Positions 44,994 through 53,927 of a stretch of 64,000 nucleotides of DNA are shown one piece after another; position 1 is the first letter of the stretch, and each line of letters opens with the position of its first letter. Where the stretch lies: positions 2,356,001 to 2,420,000 of the forward strand of contig NZ_CP161805.1 in the NCBI RefSeq assembly GCF_040801785.1, written 5' to 3'. The notes below the pieces were generated by a model. The model searched no databases. It worked only from the letters and a program-made list of their open reading frames with translations, and was not told the origin of the DNA. Made by a program: the position numbers and the translations under genes. Origin of the DNA: Sulfitobacter sp. LCG007 (lineage in GTDB: Bacteria > Pseudomonadota > Alphaproteobacteria > Rhodobacterales > Rhodobacteraceae).

Positions 44994-45776
44994 CTAGCCT
45001 GCCCACCGCGGCTTGCGCCGGTCGAAGAACGCAGCGATGCCTTCGGCGGCTTCTTCGGTTTCCCATCGGCTCGAAAGCGCTTCGATGGTATGCGCAATGA
45101 CCTCGGCGTCGATGCGCGGCCCCAGATCACGCGCGAGCTGCTTCGCTGCCGCCACCGCGCCCGGCGCGCAGTCGAGATAGGGCCGCACCTCGGCTTCCAC
45201 CGCCGCATCGAGCGCGTCCGCCGCGACGACGCGCGACAGTATCCCCAGATCGCGGGCCTCTTCGGCGCCGAAGAGACGCGCCGACATGAAGACGCGGCGC
45301 GCGCGACCCTCGCCCATCCGCGCCAGCACATAGGGGCCGATCGTCGCGGGTATGAGGCCAAGGCGGGTCTCGGTGAAACCCATCCTCAGCCCTTCCGCCC
45401 CGATGGCCGCGTCGCAGATGCAGGCCAGGCCGACACCGCCCCCGAAGGCATTGCCCTGGATCCGCCCGATCAGCGGCTTCGGCAGCCTGTTCAGGGCATC
45501 CAGCGTGGTGGCGAGGCGGCCAGCCTCGGCTGCGCGGGTGGCAGCGTCCATGTCGCGCTGCGCCTGCATCCATCCCAGATCGCCGCCAGCGCAGAAGGAT
45601 GTTCCCGCGCCGGTCAGAACCACGACCCTGACCTCGGCGTCGCCGCCCAGCTCCGCCGCAGCGGCCGTCAGCTCCGCAAGCATCTGGCCCGACATTGCAT
45701 TGTGCTTTTCGGGGCGGTTCAGCCTCAAGGTCGCCACGCCGCCCTTGCCGCGTTCGATGGTGATCGTTTCGTACAT
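44994..45776 (-). CDS. liuC: Enoyl-CoA hydratase, probable methylglutaconyl-CoA hydratase
   Basis: A 260-residue crotonase-fold enzyme. In the leucine pathway it hydrates 3-methylglutaconyl-CoA to HMG-CoA, and its place behind the carboxylase and lyase genes supports that reading. The oxyanion-hole segments are HNAMSGQML and GAGTSFCAGGDLGWM (about residues 55-70). The catalytic region RIQGNAFGGGVGLACICDAAIG (split about 104-125) and FTETRLGLIPATIGPYVLARMG follow. Crotonases are broad, so liuC rests on context. It is the last gene of the liu operon. Confidence 0.88.
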   Translation of the reverse strand: MYETITIERGKGGVATLRLNRPEKHNAMSGQMLAELTAAAAELGGDAEVRVVVLTGAGTSFCAGGDLGWMQAQRDMDAATRAAEAGRLATTLDALNRLPKPLIGRIQGNAFGGGVGLACICDAAIGAEGLRMGFTETRLGLIPATIGPYVLARMGEGRARRVFMSARLFGAEEARDLGILSRVVAADALDAAVEAEVRPYLDCAPGAVAAAKQLARDLGPRIDAEVIAHTIEALSSRWETEEAAEGIAAFFDRRKPRWAG

Positions 45777-45836
45777 CTGCGTCCTTTCCCGGATCCTCCG
45801 CCCGCCAACGCGCGGGCGCGCCTGTGTCCTGCAGGG

Positions 45837-46691
45837 TCAGCCCCGCATGGCCCGCGCCATTTCAGCCGCCTCGTCCAGCACCGCCAGATCGAGCCCGGTC
45901 CGGTAGCCAAGCGCATCCAGGTGGCGCGCGACGACTTCCGTCGCGACGTTGCCAGACGCTCCCGGCGCGAACGGGCATCCGCCAAGCCCGCCAACCGCCG
46001 CGTCAAACACCCGGAGCCCCATCGACAGCGAGGCATCCATGTTTGCCAGCGCGCGGCCCCCCGTGTCGTGATAATGCCCTGCAAGCCGACCCACCGGCAC
46101 GGCGCTGCGCACGGCGAGCAGCATCCGCGCGATGCTGTCCGGCGTGCCGGCCCCGACGGTATCGCCGAGGCTGATCTCGTAGCAGCCCATCGAGAACAGG
46201 CGATCCGCCACCTCGGCCACCTTCGCCGGCGCGACCTTGCCGTCATAGGGGCATTCGATCACGCAGGAGACATAGCCGCGGACCGGAAGATCGATGTGAC
46301 GCGCCGCCTCGAGCATGGGCTCGAAGCGTGCGAGGCTCTCCTCGATGCCGGCGTTGAGATTGGCCTTCGAAAACCCTTCCGAGGCCGAGGCGAAGACGGC
46401 GATCTCGTCCGCCCCCGCCCTGCGCGCGTCGTCGTAGCCGCGCATATTGGGCGTAAGCGCGGAGTAGCGCACGCCATCGGCGCGCGTGATGCCTGCCAGC
46501 ACCTCGGCCGATCCCGCCATCTGGGGAACCCATTTCGGGCTCACGAAGGAGGCCGCCTCGATCCGCGCGAAACCCGCGCGGCTGAGACAGTCGACCAGGG
46601 CCACCTTTTCGGCCACCGGAATTTCGCGCTTCTCGTTCTGGAGCCCGTCCCGCGGGCCCACCTCGAAGATCTCGCAATCACCCAGGCTCAT
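45837..46691 (-). CDS. mvaB: Hydroxymethylglutaryl-CoA lyase
   Basis: Splits HMG-CoA into acetoacetate and acetyl-CoA, the last step of leucine breakdown (also called liuE). It is 284 residues, a DRE-TIM barrel. EVGPRDGLQNEK (10-21) holds the catalytic Arg and Asp. EAASFVSPKWVPQMAG (45-60) is the family motif. The metal-binding HYHDTGG and the C-terminal loop GGLGGCPFAPGASGNVATE, with its catalytic Cys, are all present. It overlaps no neighbour; the glutathione transferase gene precedes it by 25 bases. Confidence 0.96.
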   Translation of the reverse strand: MSLGDCEIFEVGPRDGLQNEKREIPVAEKVALVDCLSRAGFARIEAASFVSPKWVPQMAGSAEVLAGITRADGVRYSALTPNMRGYDDARRAGADEIAVFASASEGFSKANLNAGIEESLARFEPMLEAARHIDLPVRGYVSCVIECPYDGKVAPAKVAEVADRLFSMGCYEISLGDTVGAGTPDSIARMLLAVRSAVPVGRLAGHYHDTGGRALANMDASLSMGLRVFDAAVGGLGGCPFAPGASGNVATEVVARHLDALGYRTGLDLAVLDEAAEMARAMRG

Positions 46692-46716
46692 GGCCCGCCT
46701 CCCTCTGGTTTTGCCC

Positions 46717-47382
46717 CTATGCCGTTGGCCAGGGCTCGTAGAAATCCTGCCGGTACAGCAGATCCCCCGTCGGCAGCGCCGCCTCGAAGGCGGGCCGTTC
46801 GGTGATCCGGTCGTACCAGGCCCGAAGCGCCGGAAAATCGTCCAGCCGGGCGAAATGCCGCGCCATGTAGACCGCTTGGCCGACCGAGATATCCGCGGCG
46901 GAAAAGCCGCTGGTCAGCAGATAGTCGCGCCGTTCCAGCGGCGGGCTGAGCCGGGCCTCGATGGCGGCATAGCATTTCTCGAGCCGCATCTTCTCGAGCT
47001 TCATCACCGTGGGCGACCGCATCGAATCCTCGCGCAGCGCGATATGCTGCTGGGTCAGCGCCGCCGTGTGCTGGCTGACGGTTTCGGCGAAATGCACCCA
47101 GACCAGCCAGGCCATCCGGTCCGGGCTGCCAGGCATGCGTCCCAGCCGCTCGGGGCTGAAACGTTCGCAAAGGTACTCGGTGATCGCCCCGGTCTCGAAC
47201 ATCCGCTCGCCGTCGATCTCGAGAGCGGGGACCCTCCCGGCGGGCGAGAGCGTCAGGAACTCGGGGCTGCGCAGGGTGCGGTCGAACGGGTAGGTGCGCA
47301 GATGGAAGTCGATCTCCAGTTCCCGCAGGAGCCAGAGCGTGCGCATCGAGCGGGTCTGGGGGCTGTGGTGCAGCACAATCAC
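46717..47382 (-). CDS. Glutathione S-transferase family protein in the liu operon
   Basis: A 221-residue GST. The N-terminal thioredoxin-like domain (MIVLHHSPQTRSMRTLWLLRE, PAGRVPALEIDGERMFETGAIT) binds glutathione; Ser7/Ser12-type residues near the start are the likely activators. The C-terminal helical domain carries LLTSGFSAADISVGQAVYM. The start is GTG, with GAAAGGA about 10 bases upstream. A GST within the leucine operon is seen in other alphaproteobacteria, but its substrate is unknown; handling of a reactive enoyl-CoA by-product is only a guess. Confidence 0.9.
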   Translation of the reverse strand: MIVLHHSPQTRSMRTLWLLRELEIDFHLRTYPFDRTLRSPEFLTLSPAGRVPALEIDGERMFETGAITEYLCERFSPERLGRMPGSPDRMAWLVWVHFAETVSQHTAALTQQHIALREDSMRSPTVMKLEKMRLEKCYAAIEARLSPPLERRDYLLTSGFSAADISVGQAVYMARHFARLDDFPALRAWYDRITERPAFEAALPTGDLLYRQDFYEPWPTA

Positions 47383-47472
47383 GTCGGCGAAATCCTTTCA
47401 CGAGATACGTCGTCTGTTTGCGAGCCTGACCTGCCACGCCGCGCCCAGCAATTGCAACCGGCAGGCTCGGCC

Positions 47473-49404
47473 TCATTCCGCTTCCAGCCGGATCAGGGCC
47501 GCGCCGGCCTCGACCTGCGCGCCGGCCTCGGACAGCACCTCGGCGATCACGCCATCGCGTGCGGCCAGAAGCGCATGCTCCATCTTCATCGCCTCCAGCA
47601 CCGCGAGCCGGTCGCCCTCGTGGACCGTCTGGCCGACCTCGGCGCCGAGCCATTTGACGAGGCCCGGCATCGGCGCCTCGATCACGTTGCCATCTCCCGC
47701 CGCACCGGACGCACGGGCAAGCGGGTCGGCGACCTCGAAGGATATTCCGTAGCGGTCGAAGACCGTCACGATCCGCCCCGCAACCGCCACCGGTGGCATC
47801 GCGACACCTTCAATGTCCCAGCCATCGCCGTGCCGCTGCGCGACAAGCGTGGCCTCGCCGACCTGCCAGCGCTGGCGGTCCGGCGCCTCGATGCGCACGA
47901 AGGCGCTGAACGGCTCGCCCTGCCAGAGCAGGTCCGCCCGGTGCCGCAAGGGGCGCCACAGGACGAATCCGGTTTCGTCGTCGGTCTCGACCAGTCCCAG
48001 CGCGGTCATCGCGGCGGCGACCATGTGGCGCGGCTCGACCGCAGGCGCCGCGGCAAGCGTTTCAAGGTCGCGACCGATCAGCCCGGTGTCGACATCGCCC
48101 GCCTTGAAACCCTCATGCCCCGCGAGCGCGCCGAGAAAGGCTAGGTTGGTCACGGTGCCGGCGACCTGCGTCTCCTCCAGCGCCGCGCGCAGGCGGGACA
48201 GGGCGATCTCGCGGGTGGGCCCGTGAACGATCAGCTTGGCGATCATCGGGTCGTACCAGGGGCTGATGAGGTCGCCTGCCAGAACGCCGCTGTCGGCCCG
48301 TGCGCCGGGGGCGAAGACAAGATGCGTCAAGGTCCCGGTCGCAGGCAGGAAGCCTTTCGGCACGTCCTCGGCGTAAAGCCGCGCCTCGAAGGCATGGCCC
48401 CGGATCGACAGATCCTCCTGGCGCAGCGGCAGCCCCTCGCCTGCCGCCACCCGGAGCTGCCACTCGACCAGATCGACGCCGGTAATCATCTCCGTCACGG
48501 GATGTTCGACCTGAAGCCGCGTGTTCATCTCCATGAACCAGAAGCGGTCGGGCCGCAGTCCTTCGGAGGCGTCCACGATGAATTCGATGGTGCCGGCCCC
48601 GGCATAGCCGATGGCCTCGGCAGCGCGCACTGCCGCCGCGCCCATGGCATCGCGCATTTCCGCGGTCATGCCCGGCGCGGGCGCCTCCTCGATCACCTTC
48701 TGGTGACGGCGCTGGAGCGAGCAGTCGCGCTCGAAGAGATGCACGGCCCGCGTCCCGTCGCCGAAGACCTGCACCTCTATGTGGCGCGGACGCGTGACGA
48801 ATTTCTCCACCAGCACGTCCGCGTTTCCGAAAGCCTTGCGCGCCTCCGAGCGTGCGCTTTCCAGCGCGTCCGCGAATGCGCCTGCCTTCTCGACAAGCCG
48901 CATCCCCTTGCCGCCGCCACCCGCCACGGCCTTGATCAGCACCGGATAGCCGATCTTTTTGGCCTCTGCGGCCAGCAATGCGTCGTCCTGCCCCGCGCCG
49001 TGATAGCCCGGCACCACCGGCACGCCCGCCTCGCTCATGAGCGCCTTGGCCGCGTCCTTCAGGCCCATCGCCCGGATCGCCTTGGCCGAGGGGCCGATGA
49101 AGGTCAGTCCCGCCGCCTCGATGGCCTCGACGAAATCCGGGTTCTCGCTGAGAAAGCCGTATCCGGGATGGATCGCCTGCGCCCCTGTCGCGAGCGCGGC
49201 CTCGATGATCGCATCGCCCCGCAGGTAGCTGTCGGCGGGTGCCGGTCCGCCGATGCGCACCGCCCGGTCGGCCATCGCCACATGCCGGGCTCCGGCATCG
49301 GCATCCGAGTAGACGGCGACGGTGCGCACACCCAGCTTGCGGGCCGTCTCGATCACGCGGCACGCGATTTCGCCCCGGTTTGCGATGAGGATCCTGTCAA
49401 ACAT
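47473..49404 (-). CDS. liuD: Methylcrotonyl-CoA carboxylase, biotin-carrying alpha subunit
   Basis: Carboxylates its own biotin with bicarbonate and ATP and passes CO2 to 3-methylcrotonyl-CoA on LiuB. The 643 residues show a biotin carboxylase N-domain (MFDRILIANRGEIACRVIETA), an ATP-grasp domain (about 115-330, with GGGGKGMR and the FMEMNTRLQVEHPVTE motif), a C-domain (335-445), a linker BT domain and a biotinyl domain whose biotin-Lys is residue 607 in EAMKMEH. Assignment to methylcrotonyl rather than propionyl or geranyl substrate comes from the operon. The biotin ligase encoded at 23.7 kb is the expected modifier. Confidence 0.95.
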   Translation of the reverse strand: MFDRILIANRGEIACRVIETARKLGVRTVAVYSDADAGARHVAMADRAVRIGGPAPADSYLRGDAIIEAALATGAQAIHPGYGFLSENPDFVEAIEAAGLTFIGPSAKAIRAMGLKDAAKALMSEAGVPVVPGYHGAGQDDALLAAEAKKIGYPVLIKAVAGGGGKGMRLVEKAGAFADALESARSEARKAFGNADVLVEKFVTRPRHIEVQVFGDGTRAVHLFERDCSLQRRHQKVIEEAPAPGMTAEMRDAMGAAAVRAAEAIGYAGAGTIEFIVDASEGLRPDRFWFMEMNTRLQVEHPVTEMITGVDLVEWQLRVAAGEGLPLRQEDLSIRGHAFEARLYAEDVPKGFLPATGTLTHLVFAPGARADSGVLAGDLISPWYDPMIAKLIVHGPTREIALSRLRAALEETQVAGTVTNLAFLGALAGHEGFKAGDVDTGLIGRDLETLAAAPAVEPRHMVAAAMTALGLVETDDETGFVLWRPLRHRADLLWQGEPFSAFVRIEAPDRQRWQVGEATLVAQRHGDGWDIEGVAMPPVAVAGRIVTVFDRYGISFEVADPLARASGAAGDGNVIEAPMPGLVKWLGAEVGQTVHEGDRLAVLEAMKMEHALLAARDGVIAEVLSEAGAQVEAGAALIRLEAE

Positions 49405-49519
49405 CGCCCAGTCCTTTCATTCCGGCATCTCCCGGTTCCTCCGGCGGCCCGGAAGATGCCGAGCGCGGCAGCCGGTTTGCCGGGGTGCGCGCCGCACTGC
49501 CCGATGCAGGGTCATCGCC

Positions 49520-51124
49520 TCACATCCTGAACACGCCGAAGCGCGTTTCCGGGATCGGCGCGTTCAGCGCAGCCGAAAGCGACAAGGCCAGCACGTCGCG
49601 GGATTTGCGCGGATCGATCACGCCATCGTCCCAGAGCCGTGCGGACGCATAGAGCGGGTGGGACTGTTCCTCGAACATGTCGATGGTGGGCTGCCGGAAG
49701 GCCGCCTCTTCTTCGGCGGACCATTCCTTGCCGGCGCGTTCCAGCGCGTCCCGGCGCACCGTGGCCAGCACGCCCGCTGCCTGCGCGCCGCCCATGACGG
49801 AGATGCGCGAATTGGGCCATGTCCACATGAAGCGGGGGCTGTAGGCACGTCCCGCCATGCCGTAGTTCCCGGCCCCGAAGGAGCCGCCCACGAGCATGGT
49901 GATCTTGGGCACTTCGGTACAGGCCACAGCGGTGACCATCTTGGCCCCGTGCCGCGCGATGCCCTCGTTTTCGTATCTGCGGCCAACCATGAAGCCGGTG
50001 ATGTTCTGAAGGAAGACAAGCGGGATGCGCCGCATGGAGCAGAGTTCGACGAAATGCGCGCCCTTCTGGGCGCTCTCCGAGAAGAGGACGCCGTTGTTGG
50101 CGACGATGCCGACCGGACACCCCTTCACATGCGCGAAACCGCAGACCAGCGTCTCGCCGAAACGCGGCTTGAACTCGTCGAAGTGCGACGCGTCCACCAG
50201 CCGCGCGATCACCTCGCGGATGTCGTACGGGGTGCGCAGATCGGCGGGTACCACGCCGAGGATCTCTTCCGGGTCATAGGCCGGTTCTTCGGGCGTCTGC
50301 ATCTGCACCGCGCTGGGCTTGCAGCGGTTCAGCCCCGCAACCGCGCGCCGCGCCAGGGCCAGGGCATGCGCGTCATCCTCGGCCAGGTAGTCCGCTACAC
50401 CGGAAAGCCGCGTGTGCACGTCGCCCCCGCCGAGGTCCTCGGCCGAGACCACCTCGCCCGTCGCCGCCTTCACCAGCGGCGGACCGGCCAGAAAGATCGT
50501 TCCCTGATCACGCACGATGATGGTCACGTCCGACATCGCGGGTACATAGGCACCCCCGGCGGTGCAGGAGCCCATGACCACGGCGATCTGCGGGATGCCC
50601 TTCGCGCTCATCCGGGCCTGATTGTAGAAAATGCGTCCGAAATGATCCCGGTCCGGAAACACCTCGTCCTGGTTCGGCAGGTTCGCACCGCCCGAATCCA
50701 CCAGATAGATGCAGGGCAGATTGTTCTGCTCGGCGATTTCCTGGGCCCGCAAGTGCTTCTTGACCGTCATCGGATAGTAGGTGCCGCCCTTCACGGTCGC
50801 GTCGTTGCAGACGACCATGACCTCCTGGCCCATCACACGGCCCACGCAGGCCACCACACCCGCACAGGGCGCCGCGCCGTCATAAAGCCCGTGTGCCGCC
50901 GTCGCCCCGATCTCGAGGAAGGGCGACCCGGGATCGATAAGACCCGCGACCCGCTCCCGGGGCAGCATCTTCCCGCGCGAGACATGGCGTTCTCGCGCCT
51001 TCTCGCCGCCGCCCATCGCCGCTGCCTCCGCGGCATGGGCGATCTGCGCCAAAGCCGCGAGATGCGCCTCGCGGTTGGCCCGGAAGCTCTCCGAGTTCGA
51101 CAGGGCATGAGAGACGAGCTTCAT
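49520..51124 (-). CDS. liuB: Methylcrotonyl-CoA carboxylase, carboxyltransferase beta subunit
   Basis: Transfers the carboxyl group from biotin to 3-methylcrotonyl-CoA, giving 3-methylglutaconyl-CoA. It is 534 residues with two crotonase-like carboxyltransferase domains. [21 protein letters not shown] (about residues 46-66) is typical of acyl-CoA carboxylases. [15 protein letters not shown] (about 182-196) and the second-domain [20 protein letters not shown] form the oxyanion holes. The C-terminal FGVFRM is characteristic of the MCC beta chain. It partners LiuD, encoded 115 bases downstream. Confidence 0.95.
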   Translation of the reverse strand: MKLVSHALSNSESFRANREAHLAALAQIAHAAEAAAMGGGEKARERHVSRGKMLPRERVAGLIDPGSPFLEIGATAAHGLYDGAAPCAGVVACVGRVMGQEVMVVCNDATVKGGTYYPMTVKKHLRAQEIAEQNNLPCIYLVDSGGANLPNQDEVFPDRDHFGRIFYNQARMSAKGIPQIAVVMGSCTAGGAYVPAMSDVTIIVRDQGTIFLAGPPLVKAATGEVVSAEDLGGGDVHTRLSGVADYLAEDDAHALALARRAVAGLNRCKPSAVQMQTPEEPAYDPEEILGVVPADLRTPYDIREVIARLVDASHFDEFKPRFGETLVCGFAHVKGCPVGIVANNGVLFSESAQKGAHFVELCSMRRIPLVFLQNITGFMVGRRYENEGIARHGAKMVTAVACTEVPKITMLVGGSFGAGNYGMAGRAYSPRFMWTWPNSRISVMGGAQAAGVLATVRRDALERAGKEWSAEEEAAFRQPTIDMFEEQSHPLYASARLWDDGVIDPRKSRDVLALSLSAALNAPIPETRFGVFRM

Positions 51125-51135
51125 CTTGGGACTCC

Positions 51136-51177
51136 GACACTTGCCGTGTCGCCGGCGCGCCGAACGCGACGCCGGCG
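51136..51177 (-). repeat. Two adjacent hairpins between the LprI-like gene and liuB
   Basis: GACAC-TTGCC-GTGTC (51136-51150) and a larger element with CGCCGGCG at 51150-51157 and again at 51170-51177 (each self-complementary) fill most of the 61-base gap. There is no U-tract. Such intercistronic folds can adjust the amount of downstream message by protecting or cutting mRNA. Confidence 0.45.
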
Positions 51178-51185
51178 TTTCGCTA

Positions 51186-51671
51186 TCACTCCTGCATCGC
51201 GCTTTCGATGCGCAGGGTCTGTTCCGCGGTGATCTGCATCAGGCAGGCGGTCGCCGCCGGCCCCGCGCCTGTTCCGTTGCTCCATTGTGCGGCTTCGAAG
51301 GCGCAGGCGCTGTCCCGGAAGGGAATCCAGGCGCGCTGCATCTTGACCAGGGCATTGCCCAGAGCACCTTCGGATCCGTTGCCGGCGTCGAACTCGGCCG
51401 CGTAATCCTTGGCCTCGCCATAGGACGCGTTGAGCCGGTCGTCCCAATAGCTGCGTTCGCGATCAAGACATCCGCCCATGACGGGCGTGGTGGAGCCGCC
51501 ATCGGTCTCTTCCATGCAGAGCTCTGCTGCAGCGCCGATACAGGCACGGCGCGCGGTGTCGTCTGACGCTGCCTCGAGGCACTGGACAGTCGCGTCGTCC
51601 GAGTAGGAAAGGTCCTGCGCAGCCAGGGGGCTCCCCGCCAGCAGCAGCAGCAGGACAGGTACGGTCTTCAT
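51186..51671 (-). CDS. LprI-like (DUF1311) exported protein inside the liu operon
   Basis: A 161-residue protein with a cleavable signal ([20 protein letters not shown]) and the LprI/DUF1311 domain: [36 protein letters not shown] (split about residues 52-88), then [16 protein letters not shown] and [15 protein letters not shown]. Six cysteines fit three disulfides in the periplasm. In mycobacteria LprI inhibits lysozyme. Its start overlaps the liuA stop by 4 bases (51668-51671), so it is firmly in the leucine operon although its predicted role is unrelated. Confidence 0.85.
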   Translation of the reverse strand: MKTVPVLLLLLAGSPLAAQDLSYSDDATVQCLEAASDDTARRACIGAAAELCMEETDGGSTTPVMGGCLDRERSYWDDRLNASYGEAKDYAAEFDAGNGSEGALGNALVKMQRAWIPFRDSACAFEAAQWSNGTGAGPAATACLMQITAEQTLRIESAMQE

Positions 51672-52831
51672 TTCATGGCTCCCATGAGTTCGCGGCCCAC
51701 AAGCATCCGGCGAATTTCGCTGGTGCCGGCGCCTATTTCCATCAGCTTCGCGTCGCGGAAGATGCGCGCCACCGGGGCGTCGTTCAGGAACCCCGCGCCG
51801 CCCATCGCCTGAACGGCCTGATGCGCCTGTTTCATTGCCTCTTCAGAGGCATAAAGACAACAGGCCGCCGCGTCCTGTCGCGTCACGTCACCCCTGTCGC
51901 AGGCCTTGGCAACCTCATAGACATAGGCACGGGCCGAATTCATCGCCGTGTACATGTCCGCGATCTTGCCCTGCATGAGCTGGAAGGAACCGACCGGCTG
52001 TCCGAACTGTTTGCGCTCGGCCATGTAGGGCATGACCTCGTCGAGGCAGGCCGCCATGATCCCGAGCCCGATACCCGCCAGCACGACACGCTCGTAGTCG
52101 AGGCCCGACATCAGCACGCGCACGCCCTTGCCTTCCTCGCCGAGCACATTCTCGAAGGGCACCTCGACATCCTCGAAGATGAGCTCCGCAGTGTTGGACC
52201 CGCGCATCCCCAGCTTGTCGAAATGCCGGCTGGTCGAGAAGCCCTTCATCGACTTCTCGATCAGGAAGGCCGTGATGCCCTTGGACCCGGCTTCGGGGTC
52301 GGTCTTGGCGTAGACGACGAGCGTGGTGGCATCGGGGCCGTTCGTGATCCAGTACTTGTTGCCGCTCAGGCGGTAGTGATCGTTGCGTTTCTCGGCGCGC
52401 AGTTTCATCGAGACGACGTCCGAGCCCGCACCCGCCTCGGACATTGCAAGCGCGCCGACATGCTCACCGGAAATCAGTCCCGGCAGATATTTCCGTTTCT
52501 GCGCGTCGGTGCCGTTCAGCTTGATCTGGTTCACGCAGAGGTTCGAATGCGCCCCGTAGGAAAGCGAGACGGAGGCCGAGGCCCGCGCGATTTCCTCGAC
52601 GGCGATCACATGGGCGAGATAGCCCATGGCCGCCCCGCCGTATTCCTCCCCCACGGTGATGCCCAGCAGGCCAAGCTCGCCCATCTCGGCCCAGAGCTCG
52701 GAGGGAAACTCGTTCTGCGTATCGACCTGCGCCGCCATCGGGCGCACACGCTCCTGCGCCCAGCGATGCACCATCTCGCGCAGGGCGTTCACGTCCTCTC
52801 CGAGGTCGAACCTCATCGTCGCGTCGAACAT
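51668..52831 (-). CDS. liuA: Isovaleryl-CoA dehydrogenase
   Basis: FAD enzyme that oxidises isovaleryl-CoA to 3-methylcrotonyl-CoA, feeding the electron-transfer flavoprotein. The 387-residue protein carries [10 protein letters not shown] (130-139) and [18 protein letters not shown] of the acyl-CoA dehydrogenase family. The catalytic base of isovaleryl-CoA dehydrogenases lies in the helix [10 protein letters not shown], here Glu247, rather than at the usual C-terminal position, which supports this specific assignment. [17 protein letters not shown] ends the protein. The ATG at 52831 follows GGAGGAG at 9-10 bases. It is the first liu gene, next to a candidate operator. Confidence 0.95.
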   Translation of the reverse strand: MFDATMRFDLGEDVNALREMVHRWAQERVRPMAAQVDTQNEFPSELWAEMGELGLLGITVGEEYGGAAMGYLAHVIAVEEIARASASVSLSYGAHSNLCVNQIKLNGTDAQKRKYLPGLISGEHVGALAMSEAGAGSDVVSMKLRAEKRNDHYRLSGNKYWITNGPDATTLVVYAKTDPEAGSKGITAFLIEKSMKGFSTSRHFDKLGMRGSNTAELIFEDVEVPFENVLGEEGKGVRVLMSGLDYERVVLAGIGLGIMAACLDEVMPYMAERKQFGQPVGSFQLMQGKIADMYTAMNSARAYVYEVAKACDRGDVTRQDAAACCLYASEEAMKQAHQAVQAMGGAGFLNDAPVARIFRDAKLMEIGAGTSEIRRMLVGRELMGAMK

Positions 52832-52857
52832 CGGCAATCTCCTCCCCCCGGAAGTAT

Positions 52858-52871
52858 TGAACACCTGTTCA
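52858..52871. promoter_or_regulatory. Palindromic operator candidate upstream of liuA
   Basis: TGAACA-CC-TGTTCA is a perfect 6+2+6 palindrome 27 bases before the liuA start, just downstream of the candidate -10 box, a position suited to a repressor. Leucine operons in proteobacteria are often controlled by LiuR (MerR-type) or LiuQ (TetR-type) proteins; neither gene is in the window. Confidence 0.5.
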
Positions 52872-52872
52872 T

Positions 52873-52901
52873 TAAATCACACAGGCCCGCCCTCCGGTCA
52901 A
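52873..52901 (-). promoter_or_regulatory. Candidate promoter of the liu operon
   Basis: On the minus strand TTGACC (52901-52896), a 17-base spacer and GATTTA (52878-52873) form a plausible sigma-70 promoter, with transcription starting near the TGAACA palindrome. The -10 box is imperfect; TTTAAT, two bases further on, is an alternative. Confidence 0.4.
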
Positions 52902-52989
52902 GTCCGGCCGATCCCGGTCGGAACTTTCGCGACGAGCCACACGTTCGGTGCCCAGAGTGACACATGCCGAAACATATTGGAGGCGAGCA

Positions 52990-53463
52990 ATGAGTACCGA
53001 CCTGAAAGAAGAATTCTGGAACCGGATGGAAGACGTCAACGCCGGGATGCTGGCTGCCGGCGATCATCGTTCCGTGCCGATGTCCCATATTGCTCGCGAG
53101 GATGACAACGCGCTGTGGTTCATCACCGCCAATGGCACAGGCGTCGCTGATGCCGCGAAGTCACGAAGCGCGGGCGAATACATCGTGAGCGCGGCCGATG
53201 CGAAGCTGTACGCGCGCATCGACGGATCGCTCGAAGAGGTCCACGACAAGGAAAAGCTCGACGAATTGTGGTCGGTTGTCGCCTCGGCGTGGTTCGAGGA
53301 AGGCGAGGACGACCCGGACGTCTGCCTTGTGAAGTTCCAGCCCCGGACCGCCGAGGTTTGGGCCACGGACGGGGGCGCGAAATTCCTGTATGAGATCGCC
53401 AAGGCGAATCTCAGCAAGGAGGCGAAACCCGACATGGGCGATCATGGGACGGTAACGTTTTGA
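52990..53463 (+). CDS. Pyridoxamine 5'-phosphate oxidase-fold protein (general stress protein 26-like)
   Basis: A 157-residue split-barrel flavin-binding-fold protein. MSTDLKEEFWNRMEDVNAGML then SVPMSHIAREDDNALWFITANGT are family features. LVKFQPRTAEVWATDGGAKFLYEIAKANL near the end matches general stress protein 26-type members, which bind FMN or FAD but whose reaction is unknown. The ATG follows a GGAGGCGAG sequence 4-13 bases upstream. The creA-type gene starts inside its stop (TTGA), so the two are coupled. Confidence 0.88.
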   Translation: MSTDLKEEFWNRMEDVNAGMLAAGDHRSVPMSHIAREDDNALWFITANGTGVADAAKSRSAGEYIVSAADAKLYARIDGSLEEVHDKEKLDELWSVVASAWFEEGEDDPDVCLVKFQPRTAEVWATDGGAKFLYEIAKANLSKEAKPDMGDHGTVTF

Positions 53464-53927
53464 CCATCGGAAAAATTGCGGCCGCGGGCGTCCTGCTCGC
53501 GGCTGGCTGCCTTGCGGCATCGGCCGAGCAGGTCGGTGAGATCGGCGTGGACTGGGTCGGCAACGATATCGTTATCGAGGCTGTTCAGGACCCCGAGGTG
53601 AAGGGCGTCACCTGCCACATCGCATATTTCGACAGGTCCGTCATAGACCGGATATCCAACGGCAACTGGTTCGAGGATCCCTCAAACAGTTCGATCTCAT
53701 GCCGTCAGACCGGCCCGATAGAGCTTGGCGACATCGACCGCTCGGAAGGGGGCGAAGACGTCTTCCGCACCAGCCGGTCCATCATCCTCAAGTCGCTTCG
53801 CATCAAGCGCGTGTTCGACGAAGCCAACCGGACCCTGATCTATGTGGCCCATTCGCGGGAACTGACCCAGGGGTCGGCGAAGGTATCGATATCGACCGTA
53901 CCGCTTTACGCGCCCGGCACGGACTGA
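53460..53927 (+). CDS. creA: CreA family exported protein (TTG start)
   Basis: A 155-residue periplasmic protein of the CreA family. The signal peptide is TIGKIAAAGVLLAAGCLAASA. The family core EQVGEIGVDWVGNDIVIEAVQDPEVKGVTCHI is followed by DRSVIDRISNGNWFEDPSNSSISCRQTGPI and SRSIILKSLRIKRVFDEANRTLIYVAHS. Its two conserved cysteines may bond. CreA-type proteins are widely conserved; the function is unknown. No ATG or GTG fits in phase, so TTG at 53460, overlapping the previous stop, is the only start that keeps the signal. Its end overlaps the converging aminotransferase gene by 22 bases. Confidence 0.88.
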   Translation: MTIGKIAAAGVLLAAGCLAASAEQVGEIGVDWVGNDIVIEAVQDPEVKGVTCHIAYFDRSVIDRISNGNWFEDPSNSSISCRQTGPIELGDIDRSEGGEDVFRTSRSIILKSLRIKRVFDEANRTLIYVAHSRELTQGSAKVSISTVPLYAPGTD

